A stretch of DNA of 64,000 bases from assembly GCF_016107685.1 (NCBI RefSeq), contig NZ_JABASY010000001.1, positions 1,010,700-1,074,699 on the forward strand, given 5' to 3'. Of this stretch, positions 24,723-33,990 are shown in pieces (within the stretch, counting starts at the first letter, position 1; every line of letters starts with the position of its first letter). This DNA is from Brevibacterium yomogidense. GTDB taxonomy: Bacteria; Actinomycetota; Actinomycetes; Actinomycetales; Brevibacteriaceae. The position numbers and the translations under genes are program-made. The notes beneath the pieces were generated by a model, which was not told where the DNA came from, did no database searches, and saw only the letters and a program-made list of their open reading frames with translations.

Positions 24723-26750
24723 ATGCCCGAATCTCCCGCCATCCTGTGGCGCCCCGATCCCGCCGCAGTCGAAGCCTCGCAGATGCGCGAATTCCAGCGG
24801 CTCATGGGTGAACGACACGATGCGCCCCAAGGGGACTACGCGGAGTTCTGGAGATGGACCATCGACCGCCTGGACGACTTCTGGGAGGAGATCATCGCGT
24901 TCGCCGGCGTCGTGTGGGAGCGCGGCGACGGCCCCGTGAGGGACGGCGAGACGATGCCGGACGTCCGCTGGTTCCCCGGCGCGCGCATCAACTACGCGGA
25001 GAACATCCTGCGCTGGTCGGAGGAGCGCGGGGGAGAGTCGGCGATCATCGGCCGGCACGAGGACGACCGTCGGGAAGTCCTCACCTGGGATGCGCTGAGA
25101 GGACAGGTGGGAGCGCTCGCTGCCCGCCTGCGCGACTGGGGAGTGGGCCCGGGCGACACCGTGTGCGCGGTCCTGCCGAACGTGCCGCAGACCGCGGTCG
25201 CACTGCTGGCGGCTGCGACGGTCGGCGCCGTGTGGTCGGTGGTGAACACGGACTTCGGCCCCCAGGGTGTCGCAGACCGGTTCGCGCAGATCGAACCGAC
25301 GGTCCTCTTCACCGCCGACTCCGTCCAGTTCAACGGGAAGACCATCGACCTCGTCGACAGTGTGCCGACGCTCCTAGAAGTGCTGCCGACGGTGACGCAC
25401 CACGTCCTGGTCGACCAGACTGCTGTGGGCGACAAGACCGCCGCGGGTGCGCACGAAGCTGCGGGCGGGACTGTGTCCGCAGCGGGGCGGGACGTCCCGT
25501 CGGTGCTGTTCTCCGACATCGTCGCGGCGCCGCAGGAGCCCGAGTTCGAACCGGTCGAGTTCTCCCATCCCCTGTGGGTCCTCTATTCGTCCGGCACGAC
25601 CGGGAAGCCCAAGGGCATCGTCCACGGCCACGGCGGTGTGGTCGTCGAGGCGAACCGCGCGAACATCCTGCAGTACGACGCGCGGCCGGGCGACGTGCAG
25701 TACTCCGCAGTGGCCACGACGTGGGTGGTGTGGAACCTCATCATCAATGCGCTGATGCGCGGAGTCACGATCGTCACCTACGACGGCGCTCCGTTCGCGG
25801 GTGGTCCCCACCGGCAGTTCGAGCTGCTCGCCTCGGAGAAGGCCACGCACTTCGGGACCGGAGCAGCCGTGCTGTCGACCGCGCAGCGGCTGGGTTATTC
25901 GCCCAGGGCCGACTACGACCTCTCCCACCTCCGCTCGATCCTGTCGACCGGGTCGCCGCTGCCCGACCCCACGTGGGACTGGGTTTACGAGCATGTGAGC
26001 GAGACCGTGAAGTTGGGATCCGACTCCGGTGGCACGGACATCGCGAGTGGGTTCATCGGGTCCAATCCGACGGCGCCCGTCGTGCGGGGCCGCCTGCAGG
26101 GCCCGTACCTGGGTGTGGCCGCTGATTCGTGGAACAGCCGCGGCGAACCGGTGACGGGGGAGCTGGGTGAGTTCGTCGTGACCGCCCCCATGCCCTCGAT
26201 GCCGGTGGCGTTCTGGAACGACCCGGACGGCTCGCGCTACCGGGAGGCGTACTTCGACGTGTTCCCGGGCGTGTGGCGCCACGGCGACTGGGTGACCCGG
26301 CACACGGATGAGAGCTACGTGATCCACGGGCGCTCCGATTCGACGATCAACCGTGGTGGGATCCGCATGGGGTCGGCTGACATCACCCAGATCGTCGACC
26401 GGGTCGACGGGGTGGCCGCGTCGATGGTGATCGGTGCGGAGCTGCCCGGCGGTGACTACTACATGCCGCTGTTCGTCGTCCCGAACTCGGGTACCGAGGT
26501 CGACGAGGCGCTGCGGGAGAGGATCACCGCTGCGATCCGGGCCGAGCTGTCGCCCCGGTATGTGCCGGATGAGATCCTCGGGGCGCCGGGTGTGCCCACG
26601 ACCCGTACGGGCAAGCTGCTGGAGATCCCGGTGAAGCGGCTCCTCCAGGGTGCTGATCGGTCGACGGTCAACCGGGACACGGCGGCGGACGTGGGGATCC
26701 TCGACTGGTACATCGATTTCGCGGCCGCGAAGGAGACGGATCCGGCCTGA
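24723..26750 (+). CDS. aacS: Acetoacetyl-CoA synthetase
   Basis: This 675-residue ligase joins acetoacetate to CoA with ATP, letting the cell use ketone bodies or recycle acetoacetate from polymer and amino-acid breakdown. It is an AMP-forming synthetase: the P-loop-like motif YSSGTTGKPKGIVH is at about 288, the middle motif SDSGGTDIASGF follows, then WRHGDW and the hinge GRSDSTINRGGIRMG. The lysine motif TRTGKLLEIPVKRLL is near the end. The N-terminal ACAS-type region (MREFQRLMGERH, FWRWTIDRLDDFWE) separates it from shorter acyl-CoA ligases. ATG 24723 has AAGGAAG nine bases upstream. Acetyl-CoA synthetase is a related alternative, but the SDSGGTD motif and length favour AacS. Confidence 0.93.
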   Translation: MPESPAILWRPDPAAVEASQMREFQRLMGERHDAPQGDYAEFWRWTIDRLDDFWEEIIAFAGVVWERGDGPVRDGETMPDVRWFPGARINYAENILRWSEERGGESAIIGRHEDDRREVLTWDALRGQVGALAARLRDWGVGPGDTVCAVLPNVPQTAVALLAAATVGAVWSVVNTDFGPQGVADRFAQIEPTVLFTADSVQFNGKTIDLVDSVPTLLEVLPTVTHHVLVDQTAVGDKTAAGAHEAAGGTVSAAGRDVPSVLFSDIVAAPQEPEFEPVEFSHPLWVLYSSGTTGKPKGIVHGHGGVVVEANRANILQYDARPGDVQYSAVATTWVVWNLIINALMRGVTIVTYDGAPFAGGPHRQFELLASEKATHFGTGAAVLSTAQRLGYSPRADYDLSHLRSILSTGSPLPDPTWDWVYEHVSETVKLGSDSGGTDIASGFIGSNPTAPVVRGRLQGPYLGVAADSWNSRGEPVTGELGEFVVTAPMPSMPVAFWNDPDGSRYREAYFDVFPGVWRHGDWVTRHTDESYVIHGRSDSTINRGGIRMGSADITQIVDRVDGVAASMVIGAELPGGDYYMPLFVVPNSGTEVDEALRERITAAIRAELSPRYVPDEILGAPGVPTTRTGKLLEIPVKRLLQGADRSTVNRDTAADVGILDWYIDFAAAKETDPA

Positions 26751-26880
26751 CCGGAGTGGGGCTGACCACACCGACCCCGACCACACAGATCGCTGATTAA
26801 AAGACAAGGACCCTTCCCAGTGTGGTGAGTGCTGGGTAGCGTCGCGGTGACAGAGAGACCCCGCGGAAGAGGAGAGTTCC

Positions 26881-27342
26881 ATGTCTGACACGTCCCTCGT
26901 CATCACTCGCACGATCGACGCCCCCGCTGATGCGATCTTCGACGTCCTGTCGAACCCTGAGCGTCACCATGAACTCGACGGGTCCGGCACCGTGGTCTCC
27001 GATGATCGGACCGACCGCATCCAGGGCACCGGCGAGGTGTTCCGGATGAACATGCATGCCGAGGACATGGGTGGTGACTACAAGACGGACAACCATGTCG
27101 TCGGGTACGACGAGAACAAGCTCCTCGCGTGGAAGACCGCCCCGGCCGGCACCGAGCCGCCCGGGTGGCAGTGGGTGTGGGAGCTGCACTCGACGGACTC
27201 ATCGACGACGGAGGTCACGCTCACATACGACTGGAGTGCGATGGATCCGGCGAAGGCGCAGGAGGTCGGGATGCCCAAGGTCTCCGAGAGCGAGCTCGAG
27301 GAGTCGATCGGCAAGCTCGCAGCCGCTGCCGCCACGCAGTGA
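26881..27342 (+). CDS. SRPBCC (START-like) domain protein
   Basis: This 153-residue protein fits the polyketide-cyclase/SRPBCC fold: ITRTIDAPADAIFDVLSNPERHHELDGSG at the N-terminus, then VGYDENKLLAWKTAP, WQWVWELHS and a final long helix. The fold makes a hydrophobic pocket for lipids or aromatic compounds; members range from transporters to simple binding proteins, so the ligand is unknown. ATG 26881 has AAGAGGAGAG upstream. It follows aacS by 130 bases and ends before a strong terminator. Confidence 0.85.
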   Translation: MSDTSLVITRTIDAPADAIFDVLSNPERHHELDGSGTVVSDDRTDRIQGTGEVFRMNMHAEDMGGDYKTDNHVVGYDENKLLAWKTAPAGTEPPGWQWVWELHSTDSSTTEVTLTYDWSAMDPAKAQEVGMPKVSESELEESIGKLAAAAATQ

Positions 27343-27370
27343 TCGGGAGGCCCTGAGGTCGACTGATCAC

Positions 27371-27408
27371 CACTGCGGCGCCTGCCCGGAGGGGCGGGCG
27401 CCGCAGTG
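27371..27408. terminator. Hairpin terminator between convergent genes
   Basis: Arms CACTGCGGCGCCTGCCC and GGGCGGGCGCCGCAGTG pair over GGAG with one wobble. It separates the SRPBCC gene (plus) from the LPXTG protein gene (minus). Confidence 0.7.
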
Positions 27409-27425
27409 CTGTCATGGCTGGACGC

Positions 27426-29171
27426 TCAGTGGTGCGTGTGTCGCCGGGTGAGGGTCAATGCTCCCGCCCCCATCGCGATGAGTGTGATCGCAAGCCCGAC
27501 CACCAGCCGCGAATCCGCTCCCGTCCGCGGGAGTGACACCGGTGCCGTCTCCTCCTGCGGCTCTGACGGTTTCTGCGTGGATGGCGACGTGGTCTCCTGC
27601 GGCTGCGCGTCCTGGGGTGGCTGGGTCTCCTCGGGCGATCGGGGCGCATCCGCGGTCCGTGTGGGCACCGGGAAGGCCGTCAGGTCAGGGGCCGGCAGCG
27701 GCGAAGGGTCGGTCGATTCGTGTCCCTCGTCTGGAGCTTCGGACGTGTCCGGTTGTTCGGGCGAGCCGGTCGGCCGAGGGAGAGTGGTGGGCCGGGGCAT
27801 GGGCACCTCGACCCGGGGCCCGTCGTCCTCCTCGGTCGGCGACTCGGACGGCTCGGGCGAGGCAGACGGCTCACGTGTCTCCGAGGGCGCGGGCGACTCG
27901 GAGGGTTCGGGCGGCTCGGACGGCTCAGGCGACTCCGATGGAGCCGGAGTTTCCTCGTCCGCTTCGGGTTCCGGGCCCCGGTCATAGGTCGCCTGCCCGG
28001 TCACCGTGGTTCGCTCGCCCGCTGTGACGACGGCCTGGACCCGATCGGAACCGATGCCTCGGGGTCGGTGCAGGACGACCGATGTCGCCGGCAGATCCGA
28101 GGCGGCCGCCTCGACGGTGATGCGGTCCTCGGCGAGGTCGGTGAGTCGCACCACCGTCGGTTCGTCGCCGGTGACGATCCCGTCGTCACCGGGGCGCGCA
28201 CCCGTCGCGCTGAGCCGCACCCGGTGCCCCGACATCTGGTGGCCGGAGGCGCTGGTGAGGGAGATGACCGCTTCGAGAGGGAACCCCCGCAGCAGAGGAT
28301 GCCCGGAATGCGCGTCGGACTGCACGTCGGGGTCCGCTTCCCCGCCGGGGCCGGCAGCCACCTCGGGTTCGGCGGCCACCGCTGGCTCACCTGCCACATC
28401 CGTACCTGCCCCGTGCGCACCTGAGGCGGCTTCGGCCGGCTCCACAGCTTCGGCCGGTTCCACAGGAAAGCCGTACTGCCCGTCGTAGGCCCGCAGCATC
28501 ATCGGGCGGATCTCCACAGACAGCGTGTACGGGCCGGCGAACTGGGAGGCGTCCTCCTCGATCGTCGCGATCTCCGCTGCGGCATCCGCGAAGTCCTCAC
28601 CCAGATCCGCCGGATGCCCCGGTTCGATCACGTGGCGGTGGGGAATGCTGTCATCCAACCGGACCAGCGCGGACAGCGCTGCCTGGACCGGTGCGGGGCC
28701 CGACTGCGCTTGCGTGCTGAGCGCCCACGCCGTCGAGGGCGCATCGATCGGCTCCCCGTCTCCCGCGTCGGAGAAGTATCGCGGGTGAGGTGTCTTCAGC
28801 CCGGCGTCCACGCAGTACGCGTGCTCGTCCTCGAAGGTCCGGTATGCGCCGTACCACGTGCGGCCTTCCGCGGTCGTGTACCACTGACCGGGACCTAGGA
28901 CGCTGTCGACCGACCGGCCGAGGAACCAGGAGCCCTCCTGCGAGGATCCGAGATCCGGTGCGGTGCCCGGTCTGCCCTCGAGGCGAGGGCCGGGACCGAT
29001 GGGGTCTGAGGGGTGGGTCTCCGACGTGTCCGCCTGACCCAGCGACACGGCTGTGTCCGGGGAGGCCGCGGCGGACGCGGGCAGGGGAGAGGAGGCGAGG
29101 AGCGCTGTGAGGAGGATCGCCCCGGCAGTCTGCGCTGCGAGGAGGGGCCGACCGTGGATGTGTGGAGTCAT
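27426..29171 (-). CDS. LPXTG surface protein with a thioester-type head
   Basis: This 581-residue protein has a signal peptide (1-35, ending ASA). At about 95-260 it carries a head domain containing WYGAYRTFEDEHAYCVDAG, the Cys context typical of thioester (TQXA/TED) adhesin domains. A middle part (about 260-400) has an ordered beta-type sequence interrupted by an E/A/P-rich stretch. About 410-540 is a long P/S/E/T repeat stalk (SESPEPSEPPEPS). The LPRTG sorting signal lies at 547-551, then a membrane segment and RRHTHH tail. It probably forms covalent attachment to host or environmental surfaces. The start ATG 29171 lacks a clear ribosome site; an in-frame GTG 13 codons upstream is possible. 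No sortase is in the window. Confidence 0.8.
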   Translation of the reverse strand: MTPHIHGRPLLAAQTAGAILLTALLASSPLPASAAASPDTAVSLGQADTSETHPSDPIGPGPRLEGRPGTAPDLGSSQEGSWFLGRSVDSVLGPGQWYTTAEGRTWYGAYRTFEDEHAYCVDAGLKTPHPRYFSDAGDGEPIDAPSTAWALSTQAQSGPAPVQAALSALVRLDDSIPHRHVIEPGHPADLGEDFADAAAEIATIEEDASQFAGPYTLSVEIRPMMLRAYDGQYGFPVEPAEAVEPAEAASGAHGAGTDVAGEPAVAAEPEVAAGPGGEADPDVQSDAHSGHPLLRGFPLEAVISLTSASGHQMSGHRVRLSATGARPGDDGIVTGDEPTVVRLTDLAEDRITVEAAASDLPATSVVLHRPRGIGSDRVQAVVTAGERTTVTGQATYDRGPEPEADEETPAPSESPEPSEPPEPSESPAPSETREPSASPEPSESPTEEDDGPRVEVPMPRPTTLPRPTGSPEQPDTSEAPDEGHESTDPSPLPAPDLTAFPVPTRTADAPRSPEETQPPQDAQPQETTSPSTQKPSEPQEETAPVSLPRTGADSRLVVGLAITLIAMGAGALTLTRRHTHH

Positions 29172-29434
29172 GAGGACATTCGACGGGAGCCCGCAGTGGA
29201 GGACCACCCCTCTGCGTTCCTGTGGAAACGGGCGCAGTCGTCCACACCCGGATGTACGGAGAGGGACCATGACGAGCCACAGGGGGAGAGCCGCCGCCAG
29301 GCGGTCGCGGACGGGCCGATTCCGTGGGCGCCGACCCTCCGGAGTAGAGTCGGGTTGATGTGACACGCGCGGATACCCGGTGTTCGCGACGCGTCCCCAG
29401 GAAGTGACCTGCATGTGAAGAGGCGAGGGTTCAG

Positions 29435-30910
29435 ATGACCACACCCAAGGAGACCGCAGACGTCGTACTCATCGGCGGCGGCATCATGAGCGCGACGCTC
29501 GGAGCGCTGCTGAATGATCTGCAGCCCGAGTGGGACATTCGCGTCTACGAGAAGCTCGACTACGTCGCGCGGGAGAGCTCCCACGCGTGGAACAACGCGG
29601 GAACGGGACACGCAGCGCTGTGCGAGCTCAACTACTCGCCGCAGGACGCGAACGGCGACGTCGACATCTCCAAGGCCGTGACCATCAACGAGCAGTTCCA
29701 CCAGTCGCGGCAGTTCTGGTCGTTCCTCGTGAAGGAGGGGATCATCACCGATCCGACCTCCTTCATCAATACCGTTCCCCACATGTCGTACGCACGCGGC
29801 GACAAGGGACGCGACTACCTTCGCAAGCGCTACGAGACGATGTCGCGGAACCCGCTGTTCGCGGACATGGAGTACTCGGACGATCCGGCGCAGCACGCCG
29901 AATGGCTGCCGCTCATGTTCGAGAAGCGCGGCCCCGGCCAGGTCAACGGCGTCTCGCGGTTCAGCCAGGGAACGGACGTGGACTTCGGTGCGCTCACCCG
30001 CCAGCTGCTGGGCCACGTCGAAGGAAACGGCGTGCAGATCCGCACGGCCCACACGGTTCAGGACCTGGACCGGTCCGCCGACGGCTGGAACGTGAAGGTC
30101 CGGGACGACCGGTCGAACGAGACCACCGAGGTCAACGCGAAGTTCGTCTTCATCGGTGCAGGTGGCGGCGCCCTGCACCTCCTGCAGAAGTCCGGCATCG
30201 CCGAAGGTCGCGGGTACGGCGGATTCCCTGTGTCCGGGCTGTTCCTCAGCACCTCCGACCCGGAGCTGGTGGACCGCCACTACGCGAAGGTGTACGGCCA
30301 GGCCGCGACCGGTGCCCCGCCGATGTCGGTTCCGCACCTCGACACCCGCGTGATCGACGACAAGCGCTACCTGCTGTTCGGTCCCTACGCAGGCTTCTCG
30401 CCCAAGTTCCTCAAGGGCGGCAGTATCCTCGACCTGCCGTTCTCCGTGCGCGGCAACAACCTGCCGGTCATGCTCAACGTCGCGAAGGACAACTTCGACC
30501 TCGTCACCTACCTCATGGGCCAGCTGGCGGAGTCCAAGAAGGGCCGCTTCAAGCTGCTCGAGGAGTTCACCCCCGAAGTGGACCCGGAGAAGTGGAACCT
30601 CACCGTGGCCGGGCAGCGCGTGCAGATCATGAAGCGCGACCCGCAGAAGGGCGGCGTCCTGGGCTTCGGCACCGAGGTCGTCTCGTCGGCGGACGGTTCT
30701 CTCGCAGCGCTCCTGGGCGCGTCCCCGGGTGCTTCGACAGTGACGTCGATCATGCTCGGGTTGCTGGAGCGCTGCTTCCCACAGCAGTACGCCGGCTGGG
30801 AGCCGCGGCTCAAGGACATGGTGCCGTCGCTCGGCCGCAAGCTCCACGAGGACGAGACCCTGCTCAAGGAGATCTCGGAGTACACCGCTGGGACACTGCA
30901 GATCGGCTGA
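29435..30910 (+). CDS. mqo: Malate:quinone oxidoreductase
   Basis: This 491-residue FAD enzyme oxidises malate to oxaloacetate at the inner face of the membrane and reduces quinone, replacing or assisting NAD malate dehydrogenase in the TCA cycle. The Rossmann motif VVLIGGGIMSATLGALL (residues 10-26) starts the protein; SHAWNNAGTGHAALCELNYSP, FSQGTDVDFGALTR, FVFIGAGGGALHLLQKSG and FPVSGLF fit the family throughout. ATG 29435 has AGGCGAGGG upstream. TAGAGT near 29345 could be its -10. A hairpin terminator lies about 110 bases after the stop. It supplies oxaloacetate to PckG encoded in the same window. Confidence 0.97.
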   Translation: MTTPKETADVVLIGGGIMSATLGALLNDLQPEWDIRVYEKLDYVARESSHAWNNAGTGHAALCELNYSPQDANGDVDISKAVTINEQFHQSRQFWSFLVKEGIITDPTSFINTVPHMSYARGDKGRDYLRKRYETMSRNPLFADMEYSDDPAQHAEWLPLMFEKRGPGQVNGVSRFSQGTDVDFGALTRQLLGHVEGNGVQIRTAHTVQDLDRSADGWNVKVRDDRSNETTEVNAKFVFIGAGGGALHLLQKSGIAEGRGYGGFPVSGLFLSTSDPELVDRHYAKVYGQAATGAPPMSVPHLDTRVIDDKRYLLFGPYAGFSPKFLKGGSILDLPFSVRGNNLPVMLNVAKDNFDLVTYLMGQLAESKKGRFKLLEEFTPEVDPEKWNLTVAGQRVQIMKRDPQKGGVLGFGTEVVSSADGSLAALLGASPGASTVTSIMLGLLERCFPQQYAGWEPRLKDMVPSLGRKLHEDETLLKEISEYTAGTLQIG

Positions 30911-31017
30911 GCGCCGTCTCCCGGTGCGGTCGATGACTGTGGGCGCGCCCCCCGGTGCGATGAAGTGGCACCGTGAGTCGGCACGACGGTGAATCCGCGC
31001 CCCGCTGCGATGAGGTG

Positions 31018-31054
31018 AGAGGTCTCGCGGTCCATGAGGACCGCGGGACCTCTT
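31018..31054 (+). terminator. Terminator after mqo
   Basis: Arms AGAGGTCTCGCGGTCC and GGACCGCGGGACCTCT pair over an ATGA loop with one wobble, followed by TT. It lies 108 bases after the stop. Confidence 0.65.
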
Positions 31055-31191
31055 CCCGCTGTGGGTGCAGAGGCGGGGGAGTTGCAGAACCGTCACCCCG
31101 AGCGGAGCCCGGTGTCAGCTGCGAAACGTAGACTCGCATTCGATCAGGGTCCGGCACATGTGGCGGACCGCGGAACGTCCCGAAGGAACAG

Positions 31192-32775
31192 ATGATGACG
31201 AACGGGTGGAGCGACCCCCGCAGGCAGCAGCGACCGGGTCCGCAGCAGCCGGGCCCGCACCAGCCGGGTCAGCAGCAGCCGGGTCCCCCGCAGCCGGGCC
31301 CGCCGTCCGGAGCGGAACAGGGTGGACTACCCGGCGGACAGCCGACACCCGCACAGTTCCCCGTGCAGCCACCACCCGTGCAGCCGATCCATCCGCAGCA
31401 CGGTTCCCAGCCGCGCCCGCACCCGCAGCAGCCGCACCCCCAGCAGCCGCGCCCTCAGCAGCTGCACCCTCAGCAGTTCCACCCCCAGCCGCCTGGCTAC
31501 GCGCAGCCCGCTCCGGCGCAGCAGCGGCCCGGCCCCTCCTTCGCCCCGGCAGCGGCTCCGGGCCATCCGGGCGCCGCCGGTCCCGGGATCCAGCCCCACC
31601 ACGGGGCGCCGGCCCCTGCGTCGTGGACAACCCAGTTCACGGTGCGTGCGAACGACATCAACCCGCATCGGACGCGGAACATCGTGCTCCTCGTCGCAGG
31701 CTGCCTCGTCGTCGGCGGCCTGGGCATGACACTGTTCCTCATCATCCTCTTCCAGTCCCTGCTGTTCTCCGGCGTGGGCTTCATCATCGTGCTGCTGTCC
31801 GGTGTCCCCCTCGTCGCGATCATCGGCACGGTGCTGCTGCTCGACCGGTGGAAACCGCAGCCGATCCTCCTCATGGCCTCCTGCGTGCTCTGGGGAGCTG
31901 TCGCATCAGTCATCCTCACACTCGTGGGGCAGCTCATCTTCGGTGCCGCCACGTACGCGCTCACCGGTATCGACACGTCGGCGCCCATCATCAGTTCGGT
32001 TGTCCTCGCGCCGCTGTTCGAAGAGACCACGAAGACTGTGTTCCTCGTCGTCATCGTGCTGGCGGCCCGCAAGCTCTTCGAAGGTCCGCTCGACGGCTTC
32101 ATGTACGGGTCGCTCATCGGTGCGGGCTTCGCCTTCACGGAGAACCTCATCTACCTGAGCGGCGCGTATACGAGTGCGCAGGCGGGCGGCCTCATCATGC
32201 TGTTCTTCATGCGCTGCGTCATGAGCCCACTGCTCCACTCGAGCTTCAGTGCACTCGCCGGTCTCAGCATCGGTTTCGCTGCACGTCGCGGCCAGTGGTG
32301 GATGGTGGCCCTCATGTGGATCCCCGGCCTCATCGCAGGCATGTTCCTCCACGGACTCTGGAACGGCATGGCGAGTCTGCCGCTGACCGGCTTGGCGAGC
32401 CTGCTGGTCATGCTCGCGCTCTCCCTCGTCGTCGCGCTGGGTTGGTGGGGGACCGCGTTCTTCCTCTGGTACCGGGAGACGAAGACGGCGAGGGAGTCCC
32501 TCACCCGTTACGCGGGCGCCGGCTGGCTCACGGAGGAGGAGGCCCAGATGCTCGGCACCTGGAAGGGACGCCGTGCGGGCAGGCGGTGGGCGACCGGCCC
32601 TGCACGACCCCACATGAAGGCGATGATCCGGGTGGCCGCGAGCCTTCCTTCCACGCGTGACCGCGTCGAGGCGGGCGTCGGCGGTGAAGGGGAGAAGGAG
32701 TACGAGATGTTCCTCCTCAACCGACTCGTCGCGGAGCGTCGGATGATGATGAGGGCGATGGGCCTGTCAGCGTAG
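31192..32775 (+). CDS. PrsW-family intramembrane metalloprotease
   Basis: This 527-residue protein has a P/Q-rich cytoplasmic N-terminus (about 1-145, with GPQQPG and PHPQQ repeats), then eight or more membrane segments. Family motifs are in place: EETTK at 277-281, GAGFAFTENLIY after it, and HSSFSALAGLSIG with the third histidine region. PrsW proteases cut membrane anti-sigma factors during envelope stress in Bacillus; here the substrate is unknown. ATG 31192 has AAGGA upstream, and a second ATG follows directly. The stop overlaps the first base of the marP-like gene, so both are cotranslated. Confidence 0.88.
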   Translation: MMTNGWSDPRRQQRPGPQQPGPHQPGQQQPGPPQPGPPSGAEQGGLPGGQPTPAQFPVQPPPVQPIHPQHGSQPRPHPQQPHPQQPRPQQLHPQQFHPQPPGYAQPAPAQQRPGPSFAPAAAPGHPGAAGPGIQPHHGAPAPASWTTQFTVRANDINPHRTRNIVLLVAGCLVVGGLGMTLFLIILFQSLLFSGVGFIIVLLSGVPLVAIIGTVLLLDRWKPQPILLMASCVLWGAVASVILTLVGQLIFGAATYALTGIDTSAPIISSVVLAPLFEETTKTVFLVVIVLAARKLFEGPLDGFMYGSLIGAGFAFTENLIYLSGAYTSAQAGGLIMLFFMRCVMSPLLHSSFSALAGLSIGFAARRGQWWMVALMWIPGLIAGMFLHGLWNGMASLPLTGLASLLVMLALSLVVALGWWGTAFFLWYRETKTARESLTRYAGAGWLTEEEAQMLGTWKGRRAGRRWATGPARPHMKAMIRVAASLPSTRDRVEAGVGGEGEKEYEMFLLNRLVAERRMMMRAMGLSA

Positions 32776-33968
32776 TGACCGCGTTCGACTTCGCCCTTCT
32801 TGTCTTCGCCGTCCTCGCTGCCGCCGCCGGGTGGTCGCAGGGGCTGGTCGCCGGTGCGAGCACGATCGTGGGCTTCGTCGTCGGCGCGGCTCTGGGCCGG
32901 TTCATCGGGCCGCCTCTCGCGGACATCGCGGTCGAGCAGGGGATCGCCACCGAGGCGGGCGCATCCGGTATGGCGATGCTGCTGCCGCTGATCCTCGGGG
33001 TCGCGTTCGCGTGCGGCGGCGGCTGGACCGGCGCCGCACTCAGGACGGCGATCGGTGACGGGCTGGGTCGTGTCGCTGACGCTTTCGGAGGGGCGCTCAC
33101 GGGTGCCGTCGCCTTCTTCCTCATCGTGTGGCTGATCGCCGGATGGGTCCGCACGACACCCTTGGTGGCACCGAACGAGGCGGTCGCGGAGTCCCGGGTC
33201 GTGTCCGCCTTGGACCGCCTGGCACCCGTGTCGTCCGCCGAGGCGGTGGGCGCCATCTCCCAAGCGCTCGCCGCCAACGGGTTCCCGCAGGTGTTCGCGG
33301 AGGACACGGAGCAGATCCGGTCCGTGGGCGAACCCGACCCCGCGATGATCGAGGTCGGCAGGGCCGCGGAGGACAGGACCGTCAAGGTGACGACGACGGC
33401 GTCCCGCTGTTCCGCGCTGCAGTCCGGTTCGGGCTGGGTGTTCGACGGCGACCTCGTCATGACCAACGCGCACGTGGTGTCCGGCTCGACGAGTCGGATC
33501 GTCCAGGTGGGCGGCGCGGGGCAGCCGTACGCCGCTGACCTCGTGCTGCTGGACCCAGCGCGCGACATCGCCGTGCTCCGTGTGCCGGATCTGGAGGCGG
33601 AGCCCCTGGAGCAGGGGCAGGCGCTCTCCGCGGATGACGACGCCGTGGTCGTCGGGTACCCGGAGAACGGGCCGTACACGATCTCACCCGCACGCGTGCG
33701 TGAGACGGTCACGGCCCGTGGCCTGGACATCTACGACGACGCCGAGGTCGTCCGCGAGGTGTACGCGCTGCGTGCTGTCGTCCGGTCGGGGAATTCCGGT
33801 GGGCCAGTCCTGGACTCGTCGGGCCGTGCCGTGGGCATGGTGTTCGCGCGATCGGGGGAGGACGCGGAGACCGGGTATGCGCTCACTCTCGCGGAGCTCG
33901 AGGAGGCGCTGGCGCTGGGACGGTCCGCAGAGGAGCCGGTCCCGGTGGGTGGGTGCACCACGCAGTGA
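32775..33968 (+). CDS. MarP-like membrane serine protease
   Basis: This 397-residue protein has four membrane segments of the CvpA type at 1-140, then a periplasmic trypsin-like domain. The catalytic triad is visible: His233 in TNAHVV, Asp264 in RDIAVL and Ser341 in GNSGGPVLD. Mycobacterial MarP keeps cells alive in acid and processes a peptidoglycan hydrolase; this protein has the same layout and length. GTG 32775 overlaps the stop of the PrsW gene by one base. The two proteases together suggest one envelope-stress unit. The gene is convergent with the phosphatase-fold gene that follows. Confidence 0.92.
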   Translation: MTAFDFALLVFAVLAAAAGWSQGLVAGASTIVGFVVGAALGRFIGPPLADIAVEQGIATEAGASGMAMLLPLILGVAFACGGGWTGAALRTAIGDGLGRVADAFGGALTGAVAFFLIVWLIAGWVRTTPLVAPNEAVAESRVVSALDRLAPVSSAEAVGAISQALAANGFPQVFAEDTEQIRSVGEPDPAMIEVGRAAEDRTVKVTTTASRCSALQSGSGWVFDGDLVMTNAHVVSGSTSRIVQVGGAGQPYAADLVLLDPARDIAVLRVPDLEAEPLEQGQALSADDDAVVVGYPENGPYTISPARVRETVTARGLDIYDDAEVVREVYALRAVVRSGNSGGPVLDSSGRAVGMVFARSGEDAETGYALTLAELEEALALGRSAEEPVPVGGCTTQ

Positions 33969-33990
33969 CCTCAACTGCGGGGAGGTCGGC

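Noticed and set aside
31195..31620. CAGCCGGG-type repeats that look like a repeat array
   Set aside because: They are in-frame P/Q-rich coding repeats of the PrsW-like protein, not CRISPR; no regular spacers.
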